Position numbers and translations under genes: made by a program. This document shows positions 17,397-25,873 of a stretch of 37,581 nt of DNA, piece after piece. The stretch is from Gemmatimonadota bacterium (GTDB taxonomy: Bacteria > JAAXHH01). Where the stretch lies: assembly GCA_009835325.1 (NCBI GenBank), contig VXWP01000008.1, positions 1 to 37,581 of the forward strand. The letters are read 5' to 3'. Numbering within the stretch: the stretch's first letter is position 1; every line of letters starts with the position of its first letter. Under the pieces are notes generated by a model, which saw only the letters and a program-made list of their open reading frames with translations, was not told where the DNA came from and ran no database searches.

Positions 17397-18512
17397 CTAA
17401 TTGTCCTTCCAGCGCGCGACCTGTGCTTCATCCAGGGTGACGCCGAGACCGGGGCCGTCGGGTACCTTCGCGGTGACCGGCCCGAGTTCCAGCGGCGTCT
17501 CGATCATATCGCCTTCGTGGTACAACGGTCCGAGCAGGTCTCCGGGATAGGTTTCGCTGTCGATGGCTTCCACGACGGCCGCCACGTGGAGCATGGCCGC
17601 CGTACCGATCCCCAATTCGAGATTGCTGCCCATGTGGCACCGCAATCCCGCCGCCCGGGCCACGTGCGAGATGCCCAGCGTCTGGCCGATGCCACCGTTC
17701 TTTCCCGGATAGACACTGATGATGTCCGCGGACCGCCTGAGTACCGTCTGCATGGCGTCGTGCACGGTGAATACACTCTCGTCGGCCATGATGGGGATGG
17801 TCGTTCCCGTGCGGATCAGGGCCGCTTCATCGTCGAACTGCGGCGCCGACGGCTGCTCGGCGAACAGGATGTCCAGGGGCTCCAGGAGACGCAGCATGCG
17901 GCGGGCAACCGCCGGCGGCCAACCGCAGTTCGCATCGATGCTCATCCGAATGCCGGGGCCGGCCAGAGCACGTATTGCGCGGACGCGCTCCAGGTCCTCC
18001 CCGGGGTCCAGTCCGACCTTGACCTTGAGACATTGCACGCCCCACTGCAGGAACTTCTCCGCCAGGGCGACGGAAGTCGGCACGTCGAAGGCGCCTACCA
18101 CCATCTTCATGGGGATCTCCTCCCGGACCCTGCCGCCCAGCAGCTGGTAGAGCGGCATGCCCGCGCGCTTCCCCGCCAGGTCCCACAACGCCATCTCCAC
18201 GGCCGCCTTGGTGAAGGGATTCAGCTTGATGACCTCGTCCATGATCCCACAAAGCCGGTTCACGTCCGCCGGGTCCTGGTCCTTCAGCGCGGGAGCCACC
18301 AGGTCCCGGACCGCTGCGGCGCACGATGCGGACGTTTCCCCGCTCCAGCGCGGCGCGACCGTGGCCTCTCCCAGTCCGGTCAGCCCCTCGTCCGTGTGGA
18401 CCCGGAGGATGACGTAGGGAGAGACGATGTGTTCGCCATGGGCGGTTTTGGTGGTCATGCCCTGCTTGAGGGGCACTTCGATGGGAAGGGCTTCGATGCG
18501 GGTGATCTTCAT
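17397..18512 (-). CDS. Enolase-superfamily enzyme, MLE-type subgroup (mandelate racemase/muconate cycloisomerase family)
   Basis: A 371-residue two-domain enzyme. The capping domain covers about 1-130 and the barrel follows. Catalytic and metal residues are all visible: K163-x-K165, D193 (in SIDANCGW), E219 (AEQP), D244 (ADES) and K271 (YPGKNGGIG). The K-x-K plus opposite Lys arrangement is that of the muconate-lactonising/dipeptide-epimerase/OSB-synthase subgroup, not the His-Asp mandelate racemase subgroup. I start at 18512 (MKITRIEALP, a standard N-terminus) and not at a codon 150 bases upstream inside the preceding gene. The reaction would be Mg-dependent proton abstraction alpha to a carboxylate: cycloisomerisation, epimerisation or dehydration. 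The operon suggests catabolism, and the substrate is unknown. Confidence 0.92.
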   Translation of the reverse strand: MKITRIEALPIEVPLKQGMTTKTAHGEHIVSPYVILRVHTDEGLTGLGEATVAPRWSGETSASCAAAVRDLVAPALKDQDPADVNRLCGIMDEVIKLNPFTKAAVEMALWDLAGKRAGMPLYQLLGGRVREEIPMKMVVGAFDVPTSVALAEKFLQWGVQCLKVKVGLDPGEDLERVRAIRALAGPGIRMSIDANCGWPPAVARRMLRLLEPLDILFAEQPSAPQFDDEAALIRTGTTIPIMADESVFTVHDAMQTVLRRSADIISVYPGKNGGIGQTLGISHVARAAGLRCHMGSNLELGIGTAAMLHVAAVVEAIDSETYPGDLLGPLYHEGDMIETPLELGPVTAKVPDGPGLGVTLDEAQVARWKDN

Positions 18513-18549
18513 GTTCCGCTCCGTTTTCGGTTGATCTTCTCCGCTGCGC

Positions 18550-19611
18550 TTACCGGAGCCAGTCGTCCCGGTGTTCGGCGACGAAGTGGTCGTCGTTGAG
18601 ATGAGGATAGGCTTCGTATACCCGGTTGATTTCCTCGTACTGGCCGGGCGACAGCGTCTCATTATGATTGAGGCACCAGGTGCCCTCGAGCAGGCCCTGT
18701 CTGCGCAGTACCTCGTGAATCCCGGGTATGCATCCGGAAAAACCGTGTGCCGGATCGAAGAAGGCCGCGTTGCAGTCCGTGACCTCGATCGAGCGGGTCA
18801 GCAGGTGTTGGGGTACGGCTTCGCCGGACGCGGAGGCGTCATGGCATTCCCGCAGCAACGCGACCGCGCCCCGGGTCCAGACGGCCCAGTGTCCCAACAG
18901 CCCGCCCTTGAATCGTACGGACCGCCGCGCGTCTCCGCACTGGAACGTGTGTTCGGTAAGGAGGTCCATCAGGATGTTGTCGTCGTTGCCGGTGTACAGC
19001 GTGATTTCCTCCTGCCTTCCGGACTCCGTCAGGGCCCGCAGCACGTCGAGCGTGTGGTACCGGTTGAACGCCGCGATCTTGATGGCCACCACCCCTTCCA
19101 GTTCGACGAACCGCCGCCAGAAACGGTAGGGAAGCACGAGACCTCCCACTGCGGGTTGCAGGTAGAAGCCCATGACGGGAATGACGTCGGCCACGGCACG
19201 ACAGTGCGCGATGAGTTCGTCCTCCGAGGCGCCGCTCATGGCGGTCAGGCTGAGCAGGCCGGCATGGTATCCGAGCGACCGCGCCGCTTCCGCCTCGCCG
19301 GTCGCCTGGGCCGTCCGTCCGCAGATACCCGCGATCCGGATGAAGTCCGCCGCCACCTCCCGGTCCATGACCTCCGCGGCCAGTCCGAGTACCGGTTCGT
19401 ATAGGCCGTGGGCGGGGTCCCGGATCTCGAACTGGGTCGTATGGACGCCGACGGCGAGTCCACCGGCCCCGGCCGCTATGTAGTAACGCGTAAGGGCCCG
19501 CTGGCGCCTTTCATCCAGTCTCCGGTCCGCCGTTACGGCCAGCGGATGAGCCGGGATGACCACGCCTCGCCCCATGGCCGATCGGACCGGCGAGGGCATT
19601 GCGTCATGCAT
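18550..19611 (-). CDS. Dihydrodipicolinate synthase/N-acetylneuraminate lyase-family protein
   Basis: A 353-residue class I aldolase-type TIM barrel. The Schiff-base lysine is K178 in 'VVAIKIAAFNRYHT', and the partner tyrosine is likely Y150 in 'MGFYLQP'. The N-terminus 'GVVIPAHPLAVTADRRLDE' matches the subgroup often annotated as dihydrodipicolinate synthase family in environmental genomes. It is longer than classical DapA (about 290), with extra C-terminal sequence. The usual G-T-T-G-E substrate loop is replaced by 'VGVHTTQFE', which argues against true DapA. A GGAG about eight bases before the ATG at 19611 supports the start. In this operon it probably performs a retro-aldol or dehydration step on a keto acid. 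Function beyond the family is inference. Confidence 0.88.
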   Translation of the reverse strand: MHDAMPSPVRSAMGRGVVIPAHPLAVTADRRLDERRQRALTRYYIAAGAGGLAVGVHTTQFEIRDPAHGLYEPVLGLAAEVMDREVAADFIRIAGICGRTAQATGEAEAARSLGYHAGLLSLTAMSGASEDELIAHCRAVADVIPVMGFYLQPAVGGLVLPYRFWRRFVELEGVVAIKIAAFNRYHTLDVLRALTESGRQEEITLYTGNDDNILMDLLTEHTFQCGDARRSVRFKGGLLGHWAVWTRGAVALLRECHDASASGEAVPQHLLTRSIEVTDCNAAFFDPAHGFSGCIPGIHEVLRRQGLLEGTWCLNHNETLSPGQYEEINRVYEAYPHLNDDHFVAEHRDDWLR

Positions 19612-19640
19612 GTCTTTGCTCCAGAGGTGGTATGCTTCGA

Positions 19641-20654
19641 TCAGAAACGTCCGGTGCGCGACTCGTACCCGGTCGGTTTGTCCAGGCTGCGGCCCCCTAT
19701 GCGGATCCAGTGGGCGACCCAGTCCGCGATCCTTTCCGGCGGGACCTCCGGCTCGCCCAGTCTGTCAAACAGCCTGCGGGCGTTGCCAAGCAGCGCCGTT
19801 TCGCTTTCACGACCGGTAAAATCAGGCTCCGTTTCCAACCGGCGGCCGAGCATTCCGGACATCGACCGGACGGAGAGGACATCCGGCCCCGTCAGGTTCA
19901 GGATCGTGGCGGGACTGCTGCACAGGGGGAACAGCCGCGCCAGGTAACTATTGGCGTCTCCCTGCCAGATCTGGTTCACATGGCCCATGGCCAGGTCGAT
20001 CGGCACGCCGTCATGGATCCTTCTGCCGAGGTCGTGGATGATGCCGTACCGCAGTTCCGTGGCGTAGAACAGCCGGACGATCAACAGGGGCGTTCCCTGC
20101 TCCACGCACAGATGTTCCGCGATGCGTTCCCCGCCCAGACGCGACTGGGCGTATTCGCCTACCGGTCCGATTTCTCCGTCCTCGTCCGCGCCGCCCCCCG
20201 CGACCCGGGTATAGGCATACACGTTGCCCGAACTCACGTAGACGATGCGGGATCCGGCGTACCTGCGCATGATCCGCCCCGGCAGCCAGGTGTTCATCGC
20301 CCAGGTCATCGGCGAGTTGCCCGTGGCGCCGAACTTGAATCCCGCGAGAAAGAGGACATTCGGCGCATCCGGCAGGCGGGCAAGTTCATTCTCGTCGAGC
20401 AGGTCCGCCCGAACGGTTTCCACGCCGGTTTCTTCGAGGTAAGCGCCGACCCTTGCGTCGCTGAACCGGGAGACGCCGATCACGCGCCGCGCGCCGGCCC
20501 GTACGAGGAGTTCCGCCAGGGTCGGTCCCATCTTCCCGCCGGCGCCCAGGATCACCACGTCGCCTTCCAGTTCCGATACGGCCTCGATGACGGCCGGCGA
20601 AGGGGCCGTCATCCGTTCGATCAGCATCTCCTCGCTCATGATGAGGTCAGGCAT
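19641..20654 (-). CDS. NAD-dependent epimerase/dehydratase-family protein (extended SDR)
   Basis: A 337-residue extended short-chain dehydrogenase. The nucleotide loop is 'VVILGAGGKMG' (residues 33-43), and 'IVYVSSGNVYA' carries the family's Ser region. The catalytic pair is Y168-x3-R172, with Arg where the usual lysine of YxxxK stands, so activity may be altered. Two starts are possible. I prefer ATG at 20654, which has GGAG about seven bases upstream and overlaps the previous gene's stop by eight bases; ATG at 20639 is the alternative. An in-frame codon at 20780 lies deep in the upstream gene and is unlikely. It sits between the transglutaminase-like and DHDPS-like genes and likely acts on the same small molecule, but substrate is unknown. 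Confidence 0.85.
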   Translation of the reverse strand: MPDLIMSEEMLIERMTAPSPAVIEAVSELEGDVVILGAGGKMGPTLAELLVRAGARRVIGVSRFSDARVGAYLEETGVETVRADLLDENELARLPDAPNVLFLAGFKFGATGNSPMTWAMNTWLPGRIMRRYAGSRIVYVSSGNVYAYTRVAGGGADEDGEIGPVGEYAQSRLGGERIAEHLCVEQGTPLLIVRLFYATELRYGIIHDLGRRIHDGVPIDLAMGHVNQIWQGDANSYLARLFPLCSSPATILNLTGPDVLSVRSMSGMLGRRLETEPDFTGRESETALLGNARRLFDRLGEPEVPPERIADWVAHWIRIGGRSLDKPTGYESRTGRF

Positions 20655-21894
20655 GGGCCGCTCCGCCGGGTGGCGCCGTAAAGTATGCCGCCGGCGCGAA
20701 GTACTTGAACATGCCGAAACCCGCCTCCCGGTCCGATTCCGACCAGACCAGGTCGGTCTCGCAGTAGGACACGGAACCATGCCCCGGCGGAGTCAGTTCG
20801 GGATGGGAGAAAAAATCGGTCCGCGGCCAGATGCTTCTGTGGCGGAAGCACAGGCCTTGAAGCAGGTTGTTTCGAATGAAATTCCGCATGTGGGAGAACG
20901 TCCGCTGGTATCTCGATCCGCTGCCCCATTCGATATAGGGGGCCAGTCCGCCGTCCAGCCCCTGGATCTCGGGAATGGAGAGAGGCACTCCGCCCCGAAA
21001 CAGGATCGCGTCGATGTTCGGATCCACCATCACCCACTTCCGGTAATCGTCGAACCAGACTTCGGCCACAAAATGGCCTTCATAGCTATTCGGCGTTCCC
21101 ATAAGCGCCGAGCAGCGCGCAGGGATGCCAATGGCCTGGCAGGCACTGACAAAGGCCACCGCATAGTGGACGCACATGGTGATGGAACTTTCGCCGTTGT
21201 GGCCTTGCCGGCTCCCGCCCCATGCGAGTATGGTCTCCGCGTCCCACGGCGCGTATGCCGTCCCGCGGCGGGATCCCGAATGTTCCCAACTGGTCGCAAT
21301 CCACGCGGAAAGCGCCCGCACCCGGGTCATTAGATCGCCGTCGTACACGATACGTCGGGGAATCCGGTCACGCATCGACTGTGCCCTGGGGTGGTCGGTG
21401 GACTCCCAGGCCATGTCCGGCGGCGGGTCGTCCCGGCCTTCCACCAGCCGCATGCGCACGCAGTAGTTTCCACTAATTGCATTCAGGTAGCCCTGGCGGT
21501 GCGAACGCCACCTTGCACCGCCGTCGTCGGTCAGCGTGCTGTTTGACGGGGCGCCGCCAGCCTCCATCGCAAGCGACCATCCCGTCATCGCGGCGTCATC
21601 GGTCCACAGCTCCACCGTGTTGTCCCCGTCGCGCAGGTCGCCGGACTTGACGGTACGTTCGTACCATCTGTAATGGAGATCCTCCCCGGCCCGGATCGCT
21701 TCCTGGCCGATCCCGTTGAAGGACCAGTGCAGTGGGTTGTCGCCGACCCGGTGGGGCCTGGCCAGCAGGTACAGGGTAGCGTCGGATCCGGTGGCCGGCA
21801 GATTAAGGATGACGCGGACACGCCGGAACCGCGTGAGTTCCTCGCACAGCGATGGGATGACACGACCGGATTCGTTGTGGTAGAGTCTGCTCAT
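20647..21894 (-). CDS. Transglutaminase-like protein with N-terminal jelly-roll-like domain
   Basis: A 415-residue protein. Residues about 1-150 look like a beta-sandwich (many alternating strands, 'LYLLARPHRVGDNPLHWSFN'). Residues about 180-300 form a transglutaminase/protease-like core with a Cys-His-Asp triad: C241 in 'SITMCVHYAVAF', H274 in 'YEGHFVAEVW' and D291 in 'WVMVDPN'. No signal peptide is visible, so it is probably cytoplasmic. It is the first gene of the minus-strand run and is divergent from the alcohol dehydrogenase gene. Bacterial transglutaminase-like proteins are often amidases or peptidases, so it may release the operon's substrate from an amide. This is inference. The last 120 residues, rich in aromatic residues, match nothing I recognise. 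Confidence 0.8.
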   Translation of the reverse strand: MSRLYHNESGRVIPSLCEELTRFRRVRVILNLPATGSDATLYLLARPHRVGDNPLHWSFNGIGQEAIRAGEDLHYRWYERTVKSGDLRDGDNTVELWTDDAAMTGWSLAMEAGGAPSNSTLTDDGGARWRSHRQGYLNAISGNYCVRMRLVEGRDDPPPDMAWESTDHPRAQSMRDRIPRRIVYDGDLMTRVRALSAWIATSWEHSGSRRGTAYAPWDAETILAWGGSRQGHNGESSITMCVHYAVAFVSACQAIGIPARCSALMGTPNSYEGHFVAEVWFDDYRKWVMVDPNIDAILFRGGVPLSIPEIQGLDGGLAPYIEWGSGSRYQRTFSHMRNFIRNNLLQGLCFRHRSIWPRTDFFSHPELTPPGHGSVSYCETDLVWSESDREAGFGMFKYFAPAAYFTAPPGGAAHA

Positions 21895-21923
21895 TGACTA
21901 ACCAAGTAACAGCCTGCAGTATG

Positions 21924-21952
21924 TTGCGTCAAGATCGGACGGACGTTATATT
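21924..21952 (+). promoter_or_regulatory. Predicted promoter for the alcohol dehydrogenase/Gfo pair, in a divergent region
   Basis: TTGCGT (21924-21929) and TATATT (21947-21952) are 17 bases apart on the plus strand. On the minus strand TTGACG (21927-21932) overlaps the same -35 bases, with a poor -10 candidate TTACTT at 21904-21909, pointing towards the transglutaminase gene. The two divergent transcription units may therefore share or compete for this 147-base control region. The minus-strand assignment is weak. Confidence 0.5.
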
Positions 21953-22041
21953 GCGGCTTGGAATCAGCATGCCCGGCGTAAAGCCTTACTTCCGCCTGAA
22001 TAGAGATCGTGGCCTCAGGAATTTCCTTCAGGAATCCCCCT

Positions 22042-23067
22042 ATGAAGCGGGCAGTGATACTCGGTCGAAACCAGGGCGGTGTCGTGGAGACCGACGTTCC
22101 GAAGCCACGGGAAAACTGGGCACTGATCAAGATCCACGCGGCTCCGCTCTGCAACGAGTTCAAGGGATTCGCGGCGGGCCGCAAGGAAGACTATCTGGGC
22201 CACGAGGCGTCCGGCGAGGTGGTCGATGTCGCGCAGCCCTGCCGGGTCGATGTGGGAGACCGGGTAGCGGTCATGCCCGGGTATCCCTGTGGCGGTTGCG
22301 CCCTGTGCCGGTCCGGGGACTACATCCACTGCGAAAACAACGTGGACTTCGAGGCATTCACCGGATCGGCCGAAGGCAGGGCGACCATCGCGCAATACAT
22401 GCTCAAACCGGACTGGCTGTTGACGCCCATTCCCGATGGCATGTCCTACGAGCACGGGGCCATGGCGTGCTGCGGACTGGGGCCGACCTACGGCGCATTC
22501 GACCGCCTTCAGGTCCGGGGGGGCGACACCGTGCTGATCACCGGCATGGGGCCGGTGGGCCTGGGAGGGGTGATCGGCGCATCCCATATTGGCGCCGAGG
22601 TAATCGCCGTGGAATCCCATCCCTACCGCAAGGCGAAGGCCATGGAGCTGGGCGCTGCGCACGTCATCGATCCGGGGGACGAGGACGCGCTGGAACAGAT
22701 ACGCGAACTGACCGGCGGGATCGGCGTGGACCGGGCCGTGGACTGCTCGGGGTCGCCGTCAGCCCACAGGCTCTGCATCGACGCGCTCCGCAGGAGGGGA
22801 AGCCTCGCCTTCGTCGGCGAGAGCGGGGCGGACACGCGGCTGGTCGTGAGTCCCGACATGTTACGCAAGGGCATCGATCTGAAGGGCTCCTGGCATTACA
22901 ACATGAAGGGCGCTCTCGACATCATGGGCGTCATCGCGAAAAACCGGGAGAAACTGGACCGCTTCATCACCCACCTGTATCCCATAGAGGAAATCCAGCA
23001 TGCATGGGATACACAGGTATCGGGCGAATGTGCGAAAGTCGTCATCCAACCCTGGGCATCAACATGA
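22042..23067 (+). CDS. Zinc-dependent alcohol dehydrogenase (GroES-like MDR family)
   Basis: A 341-residue medium-chain dehydrogenase/reductase. The catalytic zinc region shows C37 and 'GHEASGEV' (H54, E55). The structural zinc lobe has Cys at 83, 86, 89 and 97 ('CGGCALCRSGDYIHC'). The cofactor domain has a 'GMGPVGLGG' glycine loop. AGGAA at 22030-22034 supports the ATG at 22042 over an in-frame one 33 bases upstream. It overlaps the next dehydrogenase gene by ATGA, so the pair should be co-translated. The family oxidises polyols or secondary alcohols to ketones (sorbitol/threonine dehydrogenase relatives). The substrate is presumably a sugar alcohol or inositol-like compound handled with its partner, but this is not proven. 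Confidence 0.93.
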   Translation: MKRAVILGRNQGGVVETDVPKPRENWALIKIHAAPLCNEFKGFAAGRKEDYLGHEASGEVVDVAQPCRVDVGDRVAVMPGYPCGGCALCRSGDYIHCENNVDFEAFTGSAEGRATIAQYMLKPDWLLTPIPDGMSYEHGAMACCGLGPTYGAFDRLQVRGGDTVLITGMGPVGLGGVIGASHIGAEVIAVESHPYRKAKAMELGAAHVIDPGDEDALEQIRELTGGIGVDRAVDCSGSPSAHRLCIDALRRRGSLAFVGESGADTRLVVSPDMLRKGIDLKGSWHYNMKGALDIMGVIAKNREKLDRFITHLYPIEEIQHAWDTQVSGECAKVVIQPWAST

Positions 23068-24089
23068 TCAAATGCGCGATCGTCGGCGTCGGCGGCGGAC
23101 GGGCCCGTGGGCTGGCCGAAGCCTATGGACACGTAACCCGGGGTCGGCTGGCCGCCGTTTCGACCCGCCGCCGGGAAAAGCTCGACGCCTTTGGAACGGA
23201 CTTCAGCGTGTCCACGAGGTACACGGACTACCGCGAGATGTTCGAACGGGAGAAACCGGACCTGGTCCACGTGAATACGCCGCCCTCGGCACGCCTGGAG
23301 ATCTTCGAAGCGGCGGAGTCGGCGGGTGTTCCGGCCGTGCTGGTCGAAAAGCCCCTGGCCATACAGGGAGAAGATTATCTGGCCATGCAGGCCTTTGTGC
23401 GGTCTGCCCGGGTCAAGATCGCCGTCAACCACCAGTTGCACTTCCATCCTCGGCGCGGACGGATGCAACAGCAGGTGCGCGATGGCGCGATCGGGAACCT
23501 GCGCTTCATCGAGGCCAGCGCGGGCATGAACCCGGCCTACCAGGGGACGCACGCGCTACAGGCCATCAGCGCTTTCAATCCCGGTGCGGCGCCGGTCGCC
23601 GTCTTCGGGCAGGTCTCGGGCGCGGACGGGCTGGCTGAAACCCCCAGGCACCACTACGCGCCGGACGAGTGCACCGGGATCATCGACTACGACAACGGCG
23701 TCAGCGCACTGCTGCGCTGCGGCGCCGTCGCCCCCCGCGTCATCCCGGGCGGTTCCACTAACGTCCACAAGCGGATCGCCGTGTACGGGGACCTGGGCTT
23801 CGTGCACTGGACCATGCACGGCTGGGAGTCCAGGATCGACGATGTCTACGAGCGCGGGGAACACGTCTATGCCGAGGAAGACATCCTTGGCCAGGCGGCC
23901 ATGACCGAGGCCATGATCGACTGGCTTGAAGACGACACGGCCGTTCACCCGCTGAACATCAACTCGGCGCTGAGCGACTTCAGCGTGATACTGGGGATTT
24001 ACGAAAGCGCGCTGAACCGGGCGGTCGTTTCGCTGCCCTTTACGCCGTCGCCGGACCTGGTGGGGAGATTGCGCACCGCGCTGGGCTAG
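23064..24089 (+). CDS. Gfo/Idh/MocA-family dehydrogenase (second copy)
   Basis: A 341-residue NAD(P)-dependent oxidoreductase. The start overlaps the alcohol dehydrogenase stop (ATGA at 23064-23067). The Rossmann loop is 'CAIVGVGGGRARG' (residues 4-16), 'LVEKPLA' lies at 93-99 and 'NHQLHFHPRRGRMQQQV' follows. Its stop is the palindromic CTAG at 24086-24089, shared with the stop of the convergent LarA-like gene. It is only distantly similar by eye to the other Gfo/Idh/MocA protein in this window, so it is not a recent duplicate. It probably oxidises or epimerises a sugar or cyclitol together with its zinc dehydrogenase partner. An in-frame open stretch continues upstream through the alcohol dehydrogenase gene but is not part of this protein. 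Confidence 0.92.
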   Translation: MIKCAIVGVGGGRARGLAEAYGHVTRGRLAAVSTRRREKLDAFGTDFSVSTRYTDYREMFEREKPDLVHVNTPPSARLEIFEAAESAGVPAVLVEKPLAIQGEDYLAMQAFVRSARVKIAVNHQLHFHPRRGRMQQQVRDGAIGNLRFIEASAGMNPAYQGTHALQAISAFNPGAAPVAVFGQVSGADGLAETPRHHYAPDECTGIIDYDNGVSALLRCGAVAPRVIPGGSTNVHKRIAVYGDLGFVHWTMHGWESRIDDVYERGEHVYAEEDILGQAAMTEAMIDWLEDDTAVHPLNINSALSDFSVILGIYESALNRAVVSLPFTPSPDLVGRLRTALG

Positions 24090-25648
24090 CCGGCCGTTCC
24101 GTCGTTCACCTGCATATACATGAAGGGCGGGATGGTCAGGGCCACCACGTCGTTTCCGCCGGTGACTTCACGGGCCTGTCCCAGGGCGTGTTCCAGGTCG
24201 GGCGCCCAGGAAACCCCCAGCCTTCTGGCCGCGAAATCGGTCTTCGGTCCGGCCAGGATCACACGGGACAGGTATTTCAGCGGATAGGTCGCCCAGTACC
24301 ACACCGTGAAGGGATGGAATCCGTGGTGGGCGAAGCGATTTCGGTAGCAGTCGACCAGGTGCGGATCCCGCGCGAACTGCTCCTGGAACCCCGATTGCAT
24401 CTCGAAGGGGTCCTGGGTCTCGGGCAGCACCTCGTTCCAGAACTTCTCGTAGGCGACGTGGTACTCGGGATGGAAGAACTCGAAGACCGGGTTCAGGATG
24501 ATGACTACGCCGCCCGGTTTGACGAAGGGCTTGTTGTAGAACCAGTTGAAGACGTAACCGAGCACGTCGCTTAACACCAGCACCGGGTTGATCCGCGTGC
24601 CGACGGAATAGGGACTCAGATCGGGCAGGCCGAAGACCAGCGTATCGTGCTGATGGTCGGTGGTCACCAGCAGCTGGTCCTTCAGGGTCTGCAGGGTCGG
24701 TTCGTGTACGGCGTCTATGGAACCCGCGTTGATTTCAACGGGCAGGTAAGCGCTCTGGATGCCCTTGAAAACCCGGAAGCGCACCGATTCGGGAAGCATG
24801 CTCATGGACGCGGGCGTCGTGGCCTTCAGGATCTTCTCGAACAGGTTGCAACGCTCCGACGGTTTGCTTAAGTAGCGCATCATGGGGGGATAGGACGCGT
24901 TGTTCATGGCCGCCTCGAGGACCATGATGCGGGTGTGCTGCAGGATGACGCGGCTGATGCGCTCGATTGAGCCGTGCATGTCGGAACCCTCGGGCTGCAT
25001 GACGTGAGGCTTCTCCGCGGTCATCTGCGGCGCGTGGTGCGGCGCGATGCTGTTGTAGGTGCCCAGTCCGACGGCCACGGACTTGTGGCCGCCATTCAGG
25101 GGGATCTGGATGGAGTCCACGTAGATCACCAGGTCGCTCTCGACGACCTTGCGGCTGGTCTCCACCGGTTCGCCGTGGTCGGTGGTGCCCAGCACGACGA
25201 TGTCGTCCGGGTCTTCGGCGTCGAAATTGACCAGTTGGCTGGGGTGGAAAGCCTTCATGATCCGCTTGCCCAGCATGGCGGCCATTTCGTGGGTTTTCAT
25301 CTTGCGGTGCAGCGCGACCGCGCACATGAGCTCGATATTCTCCTGCTTTACCCCGTAACCGTAGAGCATTTCCAGCAGGGTCTCGATGGCGAGCTGGCGG
25401 ATGTCGGGCGGCGCGGTAGCCGGAAAAGGCTGGCAGTTGTCGTCGAAGGCGATCAGTACCCGGCTGTTCGCGTCGACGAGTTCTTCGAGTGGCGGCATGT
25501 CCAGGGGGGATTCGAAGGCCGCCCTGACCCGGTCCGGAATGTCTTTGTTCGGAATGCCCGGCAGCGGCGGCGGCGGAAAGAAAACCGTCCCCTCGTCGGG
25601 CAGTTCGGCGTGTATGATGTTGTTTCCGGAATAGGTAAGGTATTTCAT
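24086..25648 (-). CDS. LarA/DUF2088-family protein (nickel-pincer racemase-like)
   Basis: A 520-residue member of the LarA superfamily. The N-terminal DUF2088 part holds 'LIAFDDNCQPFPATAPPDI'. Candidate cofactor or catalytic residues are H114 ('VALHRKM'), H158, H188-K189 ('NGGHKS') and H204-H205 ('APHHAP'). By spacing, K189 and H205 are the best matches to the pincer-attached lysine and a nickel-region histidine of lactate racemase, judged from memory. It is about 100 residues longer than LarA, the excess being C-terminal. GGAG upstream supports ATG at 25648; an in-frame codon 72 bases upstream has no better support. A consensus promoter lies further up. LarB/C/E cofactor genes are absent here. 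It may racemise or epimerise a 2-hydroxy acid. Substrate is unknown. Confidence 0.82.
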   Translation of the reverse strand: MKYLTYSGNNIIHAELPDEGTVFFPPPPLPGIPNKDIPDRVRAAFESPLDMPPLEELVDANSRVLIAFDDNCQPFPATAPPDIRQLAIETLLEMLYGYGVKQENIELMCAVALHRKMKTHEMAAMLGKRIMKAFHPSQLVNFDAEDPDDIVVLGTTDHGEPVETSRKVVESDLVIYVDSIQIPLNGGHKSVAVGLGTYNSIAPHHAPQMTAEKPHVMQPEGSDMHGSIERISRVILQHTRIMVLEAAMNNASYPPMMRYLSKPSERCNLFEKILKATTPASMSMLPESVRFRVFKGIQSAYLPVEINAGSIDAVHEPTLQTLKDQLLVTTDHQHDTLVFGLPDLSPYSVGTRINPVLVLSDVLGYVFNWFYNKPFVKPGGVVIILNPVFEFFHPEYHVAYEKFWNEVLPETQDPFEMQSGFQEQFARDPHLVDCYRNRFAHHGFHPFTVWYWATYPLKYLSRVILAGPKTDFAARRLGVSWAPDLEHALGQAREVTGGNDVVALTIPPFMYMQVNDGTAG

Positions 25649-25759
25649 CGCGCACTCCAAGTTTCGGGAACATCCTGTAGTCCGCAGGAGATCAGGAAGG
25701 ACAGTCCTGCGGCCTTCCACCCGGCCTCACAGCGGGTTGGATTACGGCCGGGTTCATTC

Positions 25760-25788
25760 ATTATAGACGCGTATATTCGTGGTATCAA
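25760..25788 (-). promoter_or_regulatory. Consensus promoter for the LarA-like gene
   Basis: On the minus strand TTGATA (25783-25788) and TATAAT (25760-25765) are exactly 17 bases apart. Transcription would start near 25753, leaving a leader of about 105 bases before the ATG at 25648. The 225-base divergent gap also serves the RraA-like gene, whose GGGAG ribosome site is at 25864-25868. I saw no convincing plus-strand promoter and no operator-like palindrome. Confidence 0.65.
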
Positions 25789-25873
25789 CCGATTAATCGC
25801 GCGTTCGATTCGAACGCATACGCCGTGACCCGTACCGGTTTGCGGCCCACATCCTCACCGCCCGGGAGTACAA

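Noticed and set aside
18550-19611. Assignment of the DHDPS-family protein as lysine-biosynthetic DapA
   Set aside because: It is longer than DapA, its substrate loop lacks the usual pattern, and it sits in a catabolic gene run.
21894-23063. Upstream in-frame extension of the second Gfo/Idh/MocA gene
   Set aside because: It runs through the alcohol dehydrogenase gene in another frame; the Rossmann domain begins right at the ATG at 23064.
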